From NCBI GenBank assembly GCA_016719055.1, contig JADKAW010000026.1:1-64000 (forward strand): a stretch of 64,000 nucleotides of DNA. Reading direction: 5' to 3'. Position numbers and translations under genes: made by a program. Each line of letters opens with the position of its first letter. Positions within the stretch are counted from its first letter, which is position 1. This document shows, piece by piece, positions 32,841 through 41,893 of the stretch. Origin of the DNA: Candidatus Rhodoferax mariagerensis. GTDB taxonomy: Bacteria; Pseudomonadota; Gammaproteobacteria; Burkholderiales; Burkholderiaceae_C. Below the pieces are notes generated by a model. The model made no database searches, was not told the DNA's origin, and was given only the letters and a program-made list of their open reading frames with translations.

Positions 32841-35747
32841 TCAGTCCTTGAACTCGGGCGTGCGTTTGCCCATGTTGGCCATCATGGCTTCCTGCAGGTC
32901 GTTGGAGAGCAGCATGGCGGCGTTCCAGGTGGCCACATGGTTCAGGCCGTCGGCCACCGAGTGGTCGCGCGCATAGGTGATCATTTCCTTCACACCCCTG
33001 ATTGACAAAGGCGACTTGGCTGCAATCGTTGTAGCAATGTCGCGCACGCCTTGTTGCAGCGCCTCACGCGTGGCAAACACACGGTTGACCAGACGCATCT
33101 GCAGCGCCTCATCGGCACCAAATTTACGCGCGGTATAGGCCAGTTCACGCGCCATGCCTTCACCAATCAGTTTGGGTAGCCGTTGTAATGTGCCGACATC
33201 GGCGGTCATGCCTATGTCGATTTCCTTGATGTTGAAACTGGCGTCCGCCGCGCAATAACGCATGTCGGCGCAGCAAATCAGGTCGATACCACCGCCCACA
33301 CAAGCGCCGTGAATGGCCGCCAGCACCGGTTTGCGGCAGCGCTCCAGGCTGGTCAGGGTGTCTTGCAGGTCCAGAATCACCTGGCGCAAGTTTTCGCGGG
33401 TGCGGGCTTCACAGTCATTTTGAATGACATCGCCCATGCCCATCATCATCTGCAGGTCAATGCCGGCGGTAAACGCGCGGCCTTCGCCTTCCAGAATCGC
33501 CACCCGAGCCTCAGGGGTGGCGTCCACCCATTTGAAGGCCTTGCGGATGTCGTGCCACATGGCCAGGTTCATGGCATTGGCCTTGTCGGGGCGGTTCAGG
33601 CGGATCGTGGCAATGTGGTCGCTCAGGCTGACGCATAGAGTTTCAAAGCTCATGGCGCTATCTTTTTGATTGCTGGGTGCGCTTTCTGGTTCTGGGCTAG
33701 AGGCGGATTTCTCTTGTATTTTGGAGGTGAGTGAAATGGCCAGCTCGGTGCCCTGCTTGATGGCGCGTTTGGCATCCAGCTCTTCGGCTTTGTCGGCACC
33801 ACCAATCAGAAACACGCTGACCTTGGCTGCCAGCAACTCGGCCTGCAATTCGCGCTGCGGCTCCTGGCCGGCGCACAGGATTACGTTGTCCACCGGCAGC
33901 GTCATTTCGCGCTCACCCACGCTGATGTGCAGGCCGGCATCGTCAACCTTGTGATAGGTCACCCCGGCCAGCATCTCGACCTGGCGGTTTTTGAGCGAGG
34001 TACGGTGTATCCAGCCGGTGGTCTTGCCCAGGCCGTCGCCGACCTTGCTGGCCTTGCGCTGCAGCAAAAAGAGCTTGCGCGGGCTGGGCTGGATGTGCGC
34101 CGGTACCAGACCGCCACGTTCGCCGTAGGCTGTGTCCACACCCCATTCGGTAAAAAACTTGGCCGCGTCGAGACTCGGGCTGGTGCCACTGTGCAGCAGG
34201 TATTCGGCCACGTCAAACCCAATGCCACCCGCGCCAATCAATGCCACGGTCAAACCGACCGGGCGTTTGTCGCGCAACACGTCCAGGTAACCCATCACTT
34301 TGGGATGGTCAATGCCCTCAATGGGCGGTGTGCGCGGTGTCACACCCGTGGCAAGCACCACCTGGGCGTAGCCGCCGTCGATCAGCACCTTGGCATCGAC
34401 GCGGGTATTGAGTTGCAGCTTGACGCCGGTCAATTCGATCTGCCGGCCAAAGTAGCGCAGCGTCTCGTAAAACTCTTCCTTGCCCGGCACTTGTTTGGCA
34501 ATGTTGAACTGGCCGCCGATCTCGCTGGCGGCATCAAACAGTGTCACGTCAAAACCGCGTTGCGCGGCCGTGGTGGCAAAAGCCAGGCCGGCCGGGCCGG
34601 CACCGACCACGGCAATCTTGTCGGGCTGCGGGGTGGGTGTGATGTTGATCAGCGTCTCGTGGCAGGCGCGCGGGTTGACCAGGCAGGACGTGACCTTGCC
34701 GGCAAAGGTGTGGTCCAGGCAGGCCTGGTTGCAGCCAATGCAGGTGTTGATCTCGTCGGCTTTGCCGGCGGCGGCCTTTTGCACAAACAGCGGGTCAGCC
34801 AGGAATGGTCGTGCCATCGACACCATGTCGCAAAAGCCGTCGACCAGCAGTTGCTCGGCTACTTCTGGGGTGTTGATGCGGTTGGTGGCCACCAGCGGAA
34901 TGCCGACCTTGCCCTTGAGCTGCTTTGTCACCCAGGCCCAGGCGGCACGGGGCACTTTGGTGGCAATGGTGGGAATACGTGCTTCGTGCCAGCCGATGCC
35001 GGTGTTGAGGATGGTGGCGCCGGCAGCCTCCAGCGCTTGCGCCAGTTCCACCACTTCATCCAGTGTGGAGCCGCCTTCGACCAGGTCAAGCATCGACAGA
35101 CGAAAGATGATGATGAAGTTCTGACCGACCTTGGCGCGGGTTTGCCGCACGATTTCGACCGGGAAACGAATGCGGTTGGCATAGCTGCCGCCCCATTCGT
35201 CATCGCGCTGGTTGGTGCGCGCGGCGATAAATTCGTTGAGCAGGTAGCCCTCGCTGCCCATGATCTCGACGCCGTCGTAGCCGGCACTTTGCGCGAGTGC
35301 GGCGCAGCGCACAAAGTCATCCACCGTCTGGTAGACCTCTTCGGTGCTCAGTGCTCGTGGTTTGGTCGGGTTGATGGGAGCTTGCAGCGCACTGGGTGCC
35401 ACCAGATCGGCGTGGTAGGCATAGCGGCCAAAGTGCAGGATTTGCATGGCAATCTTGCCGCCTGCGGCGTGCACGGCGTCGGTCACTACGCGGTGTTTGT
35501 CGGCCTCGGCCTGCGTGGTCAGGCGGGCGCCGCCGGGCATGGGGCGGCCGCGGTCGTTGGGGGCAATGCCGCCGGTCACGATCAGGCCGACGCCGCCTTT
35601 GGCACGCTCGGCATAAAACGCGGCCATGCGGTTAAAACCGTCTTTGGCCTCTTCCAGGCCAACGTGCATCGAGCCCATCAGCACCCGGTTGGGCAGAGTG
35701 GTAAAGCCCAGGTCAAGTGGGGCCAGCAAATGTGGGTAGGTGTTCAT
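32841..35747 (-). CDS. Fused 2,4-dienoyl-CoA reductase (FadH-like) and crotonase-family enoyl-CoA hydratase/isomerase
   Basis: A 968-residue protein. Residues 1-345 are an old-yellow-enzyme TIM barrel (GSMHVGLEEAKDGFNRMAAF, GYLLNEFIAARTNQRDDEWG). Next come a 4Fe-4S cysteine cluster (CIGCNQACLDHTFAGKVTSC) and FAD/NAD(P)H domains (KIAVVGAGPAGLAFATTAAQ, VALIGAGGIGFDVAEYLL). After a linker of about 30 residues, MSFETLCVSLSDHIATIRLN begins a full crotonase domain with the oxyanion-hole segments GRAFTAGIDL and AIHGACVGGGIDL. Both act in beta-oxidation of unsaturated acyl-CoAs and are usually separate proteins. The linker coincides with an intergenic repeat. The start at ATG 35747 follows AGGAA; TTG 35750 is the alternative. 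Confidence 0.9.
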   Translation of the reverse strand: MNTYPHLLAPLDLGFTTLPNRVLMGSMHVGLEEAKDGFNRMAAFYAERAKGGVGLIVTGGIAPNDRGRPMPGGARLTTQAEADKHRVVTDAVHAAGGKIAMQILHFGRYAYHADLVAPSALQAPINPTKPRALSTEEVYQTVDDFVRCAALAQSAGYDGVEIMGSEGYLLNEFIAARTNQRDDEWGGSYANRIRFPVEIVRQTRAKVGQNFIIIFRLSMLDLVEGGSTLDEVVELAQALEAAGATILNTGIGWHEARIPTIATKVPRAAWAWVTKQLKGKVGIPLVATNRINTPEVAEQLLVDGFCDMVSMARPFLADPLFVQKAAAGKADEINTCIGCNQACLDHTFAGKVTSCLVNPRACHETLINITPTPQPDKIAVVGAGPAGLAFATTAAQRGFDVTLFDAASEIGGQFNIAKQVPGKEEFYETLRYFGRQIELTGVKLQLNTRVDAKVLIDGGYAQVVLATGVTPRTPPIEGIDHPKVMGYLDVLRDKRPVGLTVALIGAGGIGFDVAEYLLHSGTSPSLDAAKFFTEWGVDTAYGERGGLVPAHIQPSPRKLFLLQRKASKVGDGLGKTTGWIHRTSLKNRQVEMLAGVTYHKVDDAGLHISVGEREMTLPVDNVILCAGQEPQRELQAELLAAKVSVFLIGGADKAEELDAKRAIKQGTELAISLTSKIQEKSASSPEPESAPSNQKDSAMSFETLCVSLSDHIATIRLNRPDKANAMNLAMWHDIRKAFKWVDATPEARVAILEGEGRAFTAGIDLQMMMGMGDVIQNDCEARTRENLRQVILDLQDTLTSLERCRKPVLAAIHGACVGGGIDLICCADMRYCAADASFNIKEIDIGMTADVGTLQRLPKLIGEGMARELAYTARKFGADEALQMRLVNRVFATREALQQGVRDIATTIAAKSPLSIRGVKEMITYARDHSVADGLNHVATWNAAMLLSNDLQEAMMANMGKRTPEFKD
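33656..33712. repeat. Dispersed intergenic repeat now coding the fusion linker
   Basis: The plus strand reads GCGCTATCTTTTTGATTGCT, then GGGTGCGCTTTCTGGTTCTG, then GGCTAGAGGCGGATTT. It shares GCGC(TTTCTGG)..GGGCTAGAGGC with copies at 36391, 37411, 42306 and 43802. It lies exactly between the crotonase start-like ATG (33653) and the end of the reductase domain, where an intergenic gap would be expected. Confidence 0.65.
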
Positions 35748-35772
35748 CAATTTTTCCTCAAACAGGGGTGCA

Positions 35773-35830
35773 ACTATGCAACGCGTTGCACAGTTTAGGA
35801 GAAGTCAAAAATTTATGCAACCAGTTGCAT
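35773..35830. promoter_or_regulatory. Paired palindromic operators for the PadR regulator
   Basis: Two related palindromes lie in the 113-bp divergent gap: TGCAACGCGTTGCA (35777-35790) and ATGCAACCAGTTGCAT (35815-35830). Their shared half-site ATGCAAC/GTTGCAT is of the kind bound by PadR dimers. Centres are about 39 bp apart, close to four helical turns. They probably control the reductase-crotonase gene and padR itself. Confidence 0.7.
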
Positions 35831-35860
35831 AGAGTGTTTTCCCCAATTAGACTCAGCGCC

Positions 35861-36397
35861 ATGTCCTTGTCACACGCCTTGCTGACCTCGCTACTCGAAA
35901 AATCATCTTCCGGCTATGATCTGGCACGGCGCTTTGACAAGTCGATTGGCTTTTTTTGGCATGCCACGCACCAGCAGATTTACCGCGAACTGGGTCGCAT
36001 GGAAACGGCGGGCTGGATTGCGTCCAGCATTGCCCCAGACGCTGGCAAAACCCGCAAACGCATTTACTGCGTGTTGCCGCAAGGGCAGGCCGAACTGCTG
36101 CGCTGGGCCGCAGGGCCGTCTTCACCGATGGATTTGCGCGACGAATTCATGGTGCGCCTGCGATTGGACGCCGCCGTGGGCCCGCTGGGACTGGCCCGCG
36201 AACTGCAGCGGCGCATCGCCCTGCATGAAGAAAAACTCGCCCTGTACCGCCAGATTGAACAGCGCGATTTTGCCGCTGGCAGCAGCCAGGCGCGGGCTGC
36301 CCTGATTCACCACATGATTCTCAAAAAAGGCATTTTGTACGAAGAAAACTCGATTGCCTGGGCACATGAGATGCTTGAAGTGCTATTGTTAAAATAG
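35861..36397 (+). CDS. PadR-family transcriptional regulator
   Basis: A 178-residue protein starting MSLSHALLTSLLEKSSSGYD, with a winged helix (QIYRELGRMETAGWIASSIA, GKTRKRIYCVLPQGQAELLR) and the longer C-terminal dimerisation domain of Vir-type PadR proteins. It is divergent from the reductase-crotonase gene with palindromes between them, so it probably represses that gene in response to an unidentified acyl or aromatic effector. The stop codon falls inside an intergenic repeat. Confidence 0.9.
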   Translation: MSLSHALLTSLLEKSSSGYDLARRFDKSIGFFWHATHQQIYRELGRMETAGWIASSIAPDAGKTRKRIYCVLPQGQAELLRWAAGPSSPMDLRDEFMVRLRLDAAVGPLGLARELQRRIALHEEKLALYRQIEQRDFAAGSSQARAALIHHMILKKGILYEENSIAWAHEMLEVLLLK

Positions 36398-36435
36398 CTT
36401 TTGGCGCATATGGTTAAAGGGCTAGAGGCTAATTT
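36391..36435. repeat. Dispersed intergenic repeat copy
   Basis: AAAATAGCTTTTGGCGCATA followed by TGGTTAAAGGGCTAGAGGCT. It shares ATAGCT...GCGCA...AAGGGCTAGAGGC with the copies at 37411, 42306, 43802 and 33656. The padR stop codon TAG (36395-36397) is part of it. Confidence 0.65.
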
Positions 36436-36444
36436 ATTATCAAT

Positions 36445-37365
36445 TCACTGAGGGATGTTGCGCACTGCAGTCAGGCTGCCGCCGAGCAATTCAGCCAGGC
36501 GCTGATGCGGCATTCTGAAGCCACAGGCTTGCGCATGGCCGCCACCGCCCATGCTTTCGGCCAAGGTGATGCAACTGAAATTGGCTTTTGAACGCAGACC
36601 ACATTTGACCGCACCCTTTTGGTCGACCGACCACAGCAGCGCAAAAGTACCCGACTTTTGGCACAACATGTCTCCGACCAGGCTGTGAAACACGCTGGGC
36701 GCATTCACCATCAAGCCGTCCACACCGTTAAACCGCAGGGCCTGGGCACTCTCGGCGATTTGCTCGGCCAGTTTTCTGAACTTGGCGTCCATGGCTTCCC
36801 CACGAGTGATGTAGGCATTGATCTGTGACGCGTCAAATTGTGTGATGGTGCGCCAGCGGGCAAAGTCAAAGGGCTCCATGTCCAGCGCTGCCAGAAAACC
36901 GGCACTTAGCGCGTATTGCCACACCCAGATGTCGCGGTCTTCCACATAACGCACCAGGTCTGGCACGGGCTGCTGGGGGTGAAAAAACTCCCAGGCCAAG
37001 CGCGCGCCAGACTTGCTCATGTCAAAGTGCACCACGCCGCTTTGGCTGACAAATGCCGACAGTTTGCTGGCCGCACTCTGGTGGTGGTCCAGCAAAACAA
37101 GTTTGGCTGCGCGCGCGTCGATGGCGCGCAACAGGGGTTCGGCAAACGAAAAATCCAGGATGTAGACAGCGCGCCCGTCCAGGGCCGGCAAGTCGTCGAT
37201 GCCATGCACATCGCCATGATCAAGTCCCAAAAATTCGGCCTGGCCCGCGTAATACAGCCACGCTGCCAAGGCTGCAGCAAAGCCGTCCGGGCACTGGTGC
37301 CCGTGGTAGATCACCAGCGGATTGGGATCATTTCTATCTGGAGAAACCGGTAAATTCAAAGGCAT
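36445..37365 (-). CDS. DHH-family phosphoesterase
   Basis: A 306-residue cytoplasmic protein. The N-terminal DHH domain has HGHQCPDGFAAALAAW, ILDFSF and LVLLDHHQSA, and the C-terminal DHHA1-type domain ends with ESMGGGGHAQACGFRMPHQR. The family includes metal-dependent nucleases and oligonucleotide phosphatases, and the exact substrate is unknown. It is flanked on both sides by dispersed intergenic repeats. Confidence 0.88.
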   Translation of the reverse strand: MPLNLPVSPDRNDPNPLVIYHGHQCPDGFAAALAAWLYYAGQAEFLGLDHGDVHGIDDLPALDGRAVYILDFSFAEPLLRAIDARAAKLVLLDHHQSAASKLSAFVSQSGVVHFDMSKSGARLAWEFFHPQQPVPDLVRYVEDRDIWVWQYALSAGFLAALDMEPFDFARWRTITQFDASQINAYITRGEAMDAKFRKLAEQIAESAQALRFNGVDGLMVNAPSVFHSLVGDMLCQKSGTFALLWSVDQKGAVKCGLRSKANFSCITLAESMGGGGHAQACGFRMPHQRLAELLGGSLTAVRNIPQ

Positions 37366-37410
37366 GATGAGACTTTATTAAAATTTCCAACGAACAAGAA
37401 CGCTCTATAT

Positions 37411-37456
37411 TTTATAGCTATTAGCGCAATAACCATAAGGGATTAAGGCCTTTTTT
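37411..37456. repeat. Dispersed intergenic repeat copy
   Basis: TTTATAGCTATTAGCGCAAT followed by AACCATAAGGGATTAAGGCC. Same family as the copies at 36391 and 43802. It lies between the DHH gene and ylqF and ends in a T-run that may help terminate transcription. Confidence 0.65.
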
Positions 37457-37544
37457 AAACCAATTGTGCGATGACTAACCGGACCGCGTACCGCGCCCCG
37501 CTGACCTGTGACAGCTGGCAAACGCGCAAGTATGTCAGCGCCCA

Positions 37545-38498
37545 TCAGTGGCGCAAATCTGGCCGGGGGACCTGTTTGAAGCGAATCTTGCGGTCGAGCT
37601 CGATGGCGTCCTTTTTCAGTTGTCGCTGAGCGTCGAGTGTCTGTCCGGTGGCCAGCCATTGGGCAAACTCATCAGGGGTTTCGAGTGTGATACGGCCCAT
37701 CACTGCTGATCGGAAGTCGTAAATAGCGATTTCGGCCGCTTTTTGCAGATTGACCTTCTGGCCACCCTGCAAGGCACCGCGCTGGCGGCCAATGGTCTCT
37801 AGCAGTTGCTCGTCTGTCAGGGCGCTGGCGTCCTCTATCTTGAAGCGTGCCTGCAGCAGGGCAGGGTAGTGCTGACGCAGGTAGTCCAGCAGTTCTAGCG
37901 CCACCTCTTGCTCGTCAAACGCATTGCGCCCCACCGCGCCGCTGGCGGCCAGGTTGTAACCGCTTTTGGTCACGATGATGCGTGGCCATAACACGCCGGG
38001 TGTGTCGTACAGGTAGAAGTCGGGCGCCAGGGCGATGCGCTGCTCCTGTTTGGTCACGCCGGCTTCATCACCGGTTTTGGCGGCGCGCTTACCGGTCAGG
38101 GTGTTGATCAGGGTTGACTTGCCTACGTTGGGGATGCCACAAATCAGCACGCGCATGGGCTTGACCATACCGCGCCGCAGCGGCGCCAGCGCATGGCAGG
38201 CCGCAATCACCGCTTTGGCTGGGGTGGCAACGCTGGCATCCAGCGCAATGGCCTGGGTACCGGGCAAGGCGCTGTAATGCGCCAGCCACTGGGGGGTGCG
38301 CAGCGGGTCTGCTAGGTCTTGTTTGTTGAGCACCTTCAGTGCTGGTTTGCCCTGGGTGAGCTTGGCCAGCAGCGGGTTGGCACTGGAGCCCGGCAGCCGC
38401 GCATCCAGCAGTTCAATCACCACATCAATGTTATTGATGCGCTCGGCAATCGCCTTTTGCGTCAGGTGCATGTGCCCCGGAAACCATTGAATCGCCAT
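37545..38498 (-). CDS. ylqF: Circularly permuted ribosome-biogenesis GTPase (YlqF/RbgA)
   Basis: A 317-residue GTPase starting MAIQWFPGHMHLTQKAIAER. The G motifs occur in permuted order: G4 LNKQDL, then G1 CGIPNVGKSTLINTLTGKRA, then G3 DTPGVLWP. The family assists 50S subunit maturation. The C-terminal region (RFKIEDASALTDEQLLETIG) is the ANTAR-like RNA-binding part. The preceding gene on this strand (38502-40445) ends just before it. Confidence 0.93.
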   Translation of the reverse strand: MAIQWFPGHMHLTQKAIAERINNIDVVIELLDARLPGSSANPLLAKLTQGKPALKVLNKQDLADPLRTPQWLAHYSALPGTQAIALDASVATPAKAVIAACHALAPLRRGMVKPMRVLICGIPNVGKSTLINTLTGKRAAKTGDEAGVTKQEQRIALAPDFYLYDTPGVLWPRIIVTKSGYNLAASGAVGRNAFDEQEVALELLDYLRQHYPALLQARFKIEDASALTDEQLLETIGRQRGALQGGQKVNLQKAAEIAIYDFRSAVMGRITLETPDEFAQWLATGQTLDAQRQLKKDAIELDRKIRFKQVPRPDLRH

Positions 38499-38501
38499 GA
38501 T

Positions 38502-40445
38502 TTACAAATCCAGAGGGGGCCGCAGTGCGGACGGTTGCACATGGCGCCAGCGCCCGACAAAAGCGGCCAGCAGCGCCGCGATTAGGCCAGCCAGCATCAC
38601 CCATTGCAGGGAATGATGCCAGTTACCCTCAAAGGCGCCAAACAAATTGGCCTTGATGGCCTTGACCACCCAGGTAATGGGCAGGTAGGGACTGATTTGC
38701 GCAAAAAAACCACCGCTGAGCTCCACCGGCAAAATGCCTCCTGAGGACGATAACTGCACGGCCAGCAGCACCAGCGCCAGCGCCTTACCGGCGTCACCCA
38801 GTGCGCGGGTCAGGGCAAAAACAATCAATAAAAAAGTGACTGAGGCCACACACAAGGTGAGTGCCAGCGCGCCGGCATCGACCATTCGAATGTCCAGCAC
38901 CCAGCGCAGGCACAGCCAGACCAGGGCTGCCTGTAGCAGAACAATGAACCCTGGCAACAACAGCTTGCCCGTCATTTTGGCTATGGGTGAATACTGCACT
39001 GCTGCCCGCGGCAGCCGGCGCATATGAATCAGAAAAGCCGCCAGACTGGCACCCAACCATAAGGCCCCTGGAATGATGTTGGGTGCGAAACCACTGCCGT
39101 TGTTTTGCACGGGTGCATCAACTTCGATCGCAGGCTGCACCGATGTGGCAAGGCCTTGCGCGTTACCACCCATGGTTTTGACGGAGGCGGGCAGGGATTC
39201 TTCCAGTAATTCAAGCCCGCCCGCCAGATGTTGTGCGGCCAAGGCGACTTTATGCGTTCCGCCCTTGAGCGCCGAGCTGCCGCTGGTCAAGCCGGCGCTG
39301 GCGCGCGTGAGTTCATCAAATTTGCTGTCCTCCGGCAGCTGTACCACCATGCTGCGCAAACCGGCGTTCAGACTGCGCAGCCCGTTGGTCAGGCTGCCAA
39401 CACCTGTCTGGAGCTGGGTGGCGCCGTCGGTGAGCTTTTGCTGCGCCACACCTGCGCTTTTGAGGCCACTACCCAATGCGGCCACGCCGTCGCCAAGCTG
39501 ATCGAGTCCCTCTTTGACCTCGGTGGCAACAAACAGACTGCTGTGGGCCTGTTCACGAAAACCGCTGACACCCGTTTGCACCCGTTGTGCACCTTGCTGC
39601 AGCTGGAGCAAGCCGGCCCCCAGCTCTTCGTGCCCTGCCACCAGGGTCTGGGCGCCTTCTTCAAGCCGGCGCAGATCCGAGTTTCTGGCGCGCTGGGCCA
39701 TCATGGTGCGCAAGCCACCGCCCAATTCCCTTGTGCCTGAGGCCAGTTGTCCGACGCCTTGCTCAACGCGCACAGTTCCCGCAGACAGGCTTTCGGCCCC
39801 TTTGGCTGCCAACTGCGCGCCACTGGCCAGTTCCTTGGCACCCAGGCGCAGTTGCAGCACGCCGTCATGCAGGCGCTCGATGCTGCGCTGTGACCCGGCA
39901 GCATCGGCCAGCACCAGGGCCCAGCGCTGCTCGTTCAGGCTTTGATTCACTTCCCGCCCCAGGTCTTCGGCAAAGCGCCGGGCCAGTCCGGCGCTGGGAT
40001 AACTGTTGCCCTCAGAAGCAAAGATCACCAGTTTGCCAGCACCGGCCTGGGCACCCGGAATGGCGTTGGAGCTGAAATCGGGCGGCACAATCAGCGCAAA
40101 AGCCAGTGTGCCCTGTCGCACCAAGCGGCGCGCCTCCTGTTCGCTGGACATATCCACAAAGCCAAATTCCGGTTTCTCTTTAAGCCGCTGGGTGACCTCG
40201 CGCCCCACGTTAAAGGACTGTTGGCGGTACACCAGACCCTGATCCAGATTGACAAGGGCAACTGCCAGATCGTGGGTTTTGGCAGCGGGGTCCCACACGC
40301 TGGCCAGGTAAATCACCACATACAGGGCCGGAATCACCACCACCACGGCCGCAGCGAGCAGCAACCGTGGGTAACGAACAAAAAAACTGGCCTCTAACAG
40401 GGCGAGGCCCAGTACCGCTGATTTGCCGCTGAGATTAGTCTTCAT
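38502..40445 (-). CDS. YhgE/Pip-type membrane protein (ABC-2 permease-like)
   Basis: A 647-residue protein with one N-terminal membrane helix (LLLAAAVVVVIPALYVVIYL) and a large external region with YhgE/Pip features (VALVNLDQGL, EARRLVRQGTLAFALIVPPD, then Leu/Gly heptad-like repeats such as LASGAQLAAKGAESLSAGTV). About five C-terminal helices follow, including GALWLGASLAAFLIHMRRLP. Such proteins resemble type VII export accessory or ABC-2 permeases. The substrate is unknown. The start at 40445 (MKTNLSGK) is preferred over 40460. Confidence 0.85.
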   Translation of the reverse strand: MKTNLSGKSAVLGLALLEASFFVRYPRLLLAAAVVVVIPALYVVIYLASVWDPAAKTHDLAVALVNLDQGLVYRQQSFNVGREVTQRLKEKPEFGFVDMSSEQEARRLVRQGTLAFALIVPPDFSSNAIPGAQAGAGKLVIFASEGNSYPSAGLARRFAEDLGREVNQSLNEQRWALVLADAAGSQRSIERLHDGVLQLRLGAKELASGAQLAAKGAESLSAGTVRVEQGVGQLASGTRELGGGLRTMMAQRARNSDLRRLEEGAQTLVAGHEELGAGLLQLQQGAQRVQTGVSGFREQAHSSLFVATEVKEGLDQLGDGVAALGSGLKSAGVAQQKLTDGATQLQTGVGSLTNGLRSLNAGLRSMVVQLPEDSKFDELTRASAGLTSGSSALKGGTHKVALAAQHLAGGLELLEESLPASVKTMGGNAQGLATSVQPAIEVDAPVQNNGSGFAPNIIPGALWLGASLAAFLIHMRRLPRAAVQYSPIAKMTGKLLLPGFIVLLQAALVWLCLRWVLDIRMVDAGALALTLCVASVTFLLIVFALTRALGDAGKALALVLLAVQLSSSGGILPVELSGGFFAQISPYLPITWVVKAIKANLFGAFEGNWHHSLQWVMLAGLIAALLAAFVGRWRHVQPSALRPPLDL

Positions 40446-40534
40446 GACCCACGCTAGCACATGTTACTTTCAAGCCCAAGCGCCGCAGTTTGCAGGCTTT
40501 GACGGGTAGACGGGAAACCATTGAATCATCGCCA

Positions 40535-41893
40535 TCACGCAACACCGGGGGCAGGGGCCGTCACCACACGATTGCGACCTTGCGTTTTGGCCTGGTACAA
40601 GGCGGCGTCGACCTGTTCAAACATGTGACCGGACGGATCGCCTGGCTCCAGCGTGGCCACCCCGGCGCTGAGCGTCAGTGGCCGGCCCAGCTTGAAGTCA
40701 TGTTGGCTGGCCGCTTGCACCAGCCGCTCGGCCAGGCGTTGGGCCTGCACCCCCGATGTGGCGGGGCATAACAACAAAAACTCTTCGCCGCCCCAACGCA
40801 GGATGTGGTCAACGCCGCGTGCGGTCTCGCGCAGAAAGGCCGCCACCTCAATCAGCACCCGGTCGCCCGTGGGGTGGCCGAACTCATCGTTGATGCGTTT
40901 GAAAAAATCGATGTCCACCAGCACCACCGACAGAGCCTGGTTTTGCCGGCGCGAGCGCGCCAGCTCATGCTCGTATAGGACCTCAAAATGGGTGCGGTTG
41001 CGCAAGCCAGTGAGTGCGTCGGTTTGCGACAGCCGTTTGAGCTCGGCATTGACCTGGCGCAGGCGCCGAATCCAGTAGGCGCTGGTCAGCAGGATCGCAA
41101 TCCAGATGGCCGACAGCCAGCCCAGCAAGCGGTAGTCAAACGGGGCCACCATTTTGATGGCAACATGCTTGTCAACGATCGCCTTGCGCTCTTGCGGCGT
41201 GATGCTGGCCACGCCCTGGCTCAGACGCTCGTGCAGTGCCGGCTGCGTCTTGATTACACCGATACGCAGCTTGTTGCCATACCCTGGCACTTGCCCCGCA
41301 ATCTTGAGGTTGAACCAGCCCTGGCCTTTGATGGTGTCGGCGGCCACAATCAGCGAGCGCATCGTCAGGTCAGCCTGGCGCTCAGACACCGCCTTGAACG
41401 CCAGCGCCTCGCTGTCAACCAGCAAAATTTTGAGGTTGGGGTAGTCATGGCGCAGCCGCTCTTCGACCGACGTGCCCTTGGGCAGCACCAGCGTCTCGTT
41501 GGACAGCGCCGCCAGGTCAGACACAAACGCGTGCTCCTCGCGCGTAATCAGCACGTTTTCGTCGACCAGCACCGGGTTGGTGAACAGCAGCCAGGCGTCG
41601 CGCTTGGGGCTCTGGTTCAAAAAACTCATCAGCTGACAGCGCCCGGCTTGCGAGGCAGCCAGACTGTCGTCCCAGTCTTTGGTGGGCACCAGTTGCAGCG
41701 TGATGCCGCTGCGCTGCGCGGCGAGCTTGAGCAAATCCGCAGCGATCCCCACATGCTGACCGTGGGCATCAATGTGCTCAAACGGCGGCCAGTCAGGGTC
41801 AACACAGAAGCTCACCGCCCCGGGTGGCGGCGCTTGTGCCTGGCCGTGGGTGCTAAACAGGCCCAGCACCAGCAGCGCGAGCCATTTATTCAT
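40535..41893 (-). CDS. Diguanylate cyclase with periplasmic solute-binding sensor domain
   Basis: A 452-residue protein: signal peptide (MNKWLALLVLGLFSTHGQAQ), a periplasmic SBP_bac_3-type domain (SFCVDPDWPPFEHIDAHGQH ... GITLQLVPTKDWDDSLAASQ), a membrane helix near residue 255-275 (LGWLSAIWIAILLTSAYWI) and a C-terminal GGDEF domain. The active site is GGEEF, and an RGVD inhibitory site sits five residues upstream, so product feedback is likely. It should make cyclic di-GMP in response to a small periplasmic ligand. Its stop is near the YhgE start. The N-terminus overlaps arfB by 8 bp. Confidence 0.93.
   Translation of the reverse strand: MNKWLALLVLGLFSTHGQAQAPPPGAVSFCVDPDWPPFEHIDAHGQHVGIAADLLKLAAQRSGITLQLVPTKDWDDSLAASQAGRCQLMSFLNQSPKRDAWLLFTNPVLVDENVLITREEHAFVSDLAALSNETLVLPKGTSVEERLRHDYPNLKILLVDSEALAFKAVSERQADLTMRSLIVAADTIKGQGWFNLKIAGQVPGYGNKLRIGVIKTQPALHERLSQGVASITPQERKAIVDKHVAIKMVAPFDYRLLGWLSAIWIAILLTSAYWIRRLRQVNAELKRLSQTDALTGLRNRTHFEVLYEHELARSRRQNQALSVVLVDIDFFKRINDEFGHPTGDRVLIEVAAFLRETARGVDHILRWGGEEFLLLCPATSGVQAQRLAERLVQAASQHDFKLGRPLTLSAGVATLEPGDPSGHMFEQVDAALYQAKTQGRNRVVTAPAPGVA

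Noticed and set aside
33927..35798. Plus-strand frame of 623 codons opposite the reductase gene
   Set aside because: The opposite strand has all reductase motifs. This frame lacks any and would span the PadR operator.
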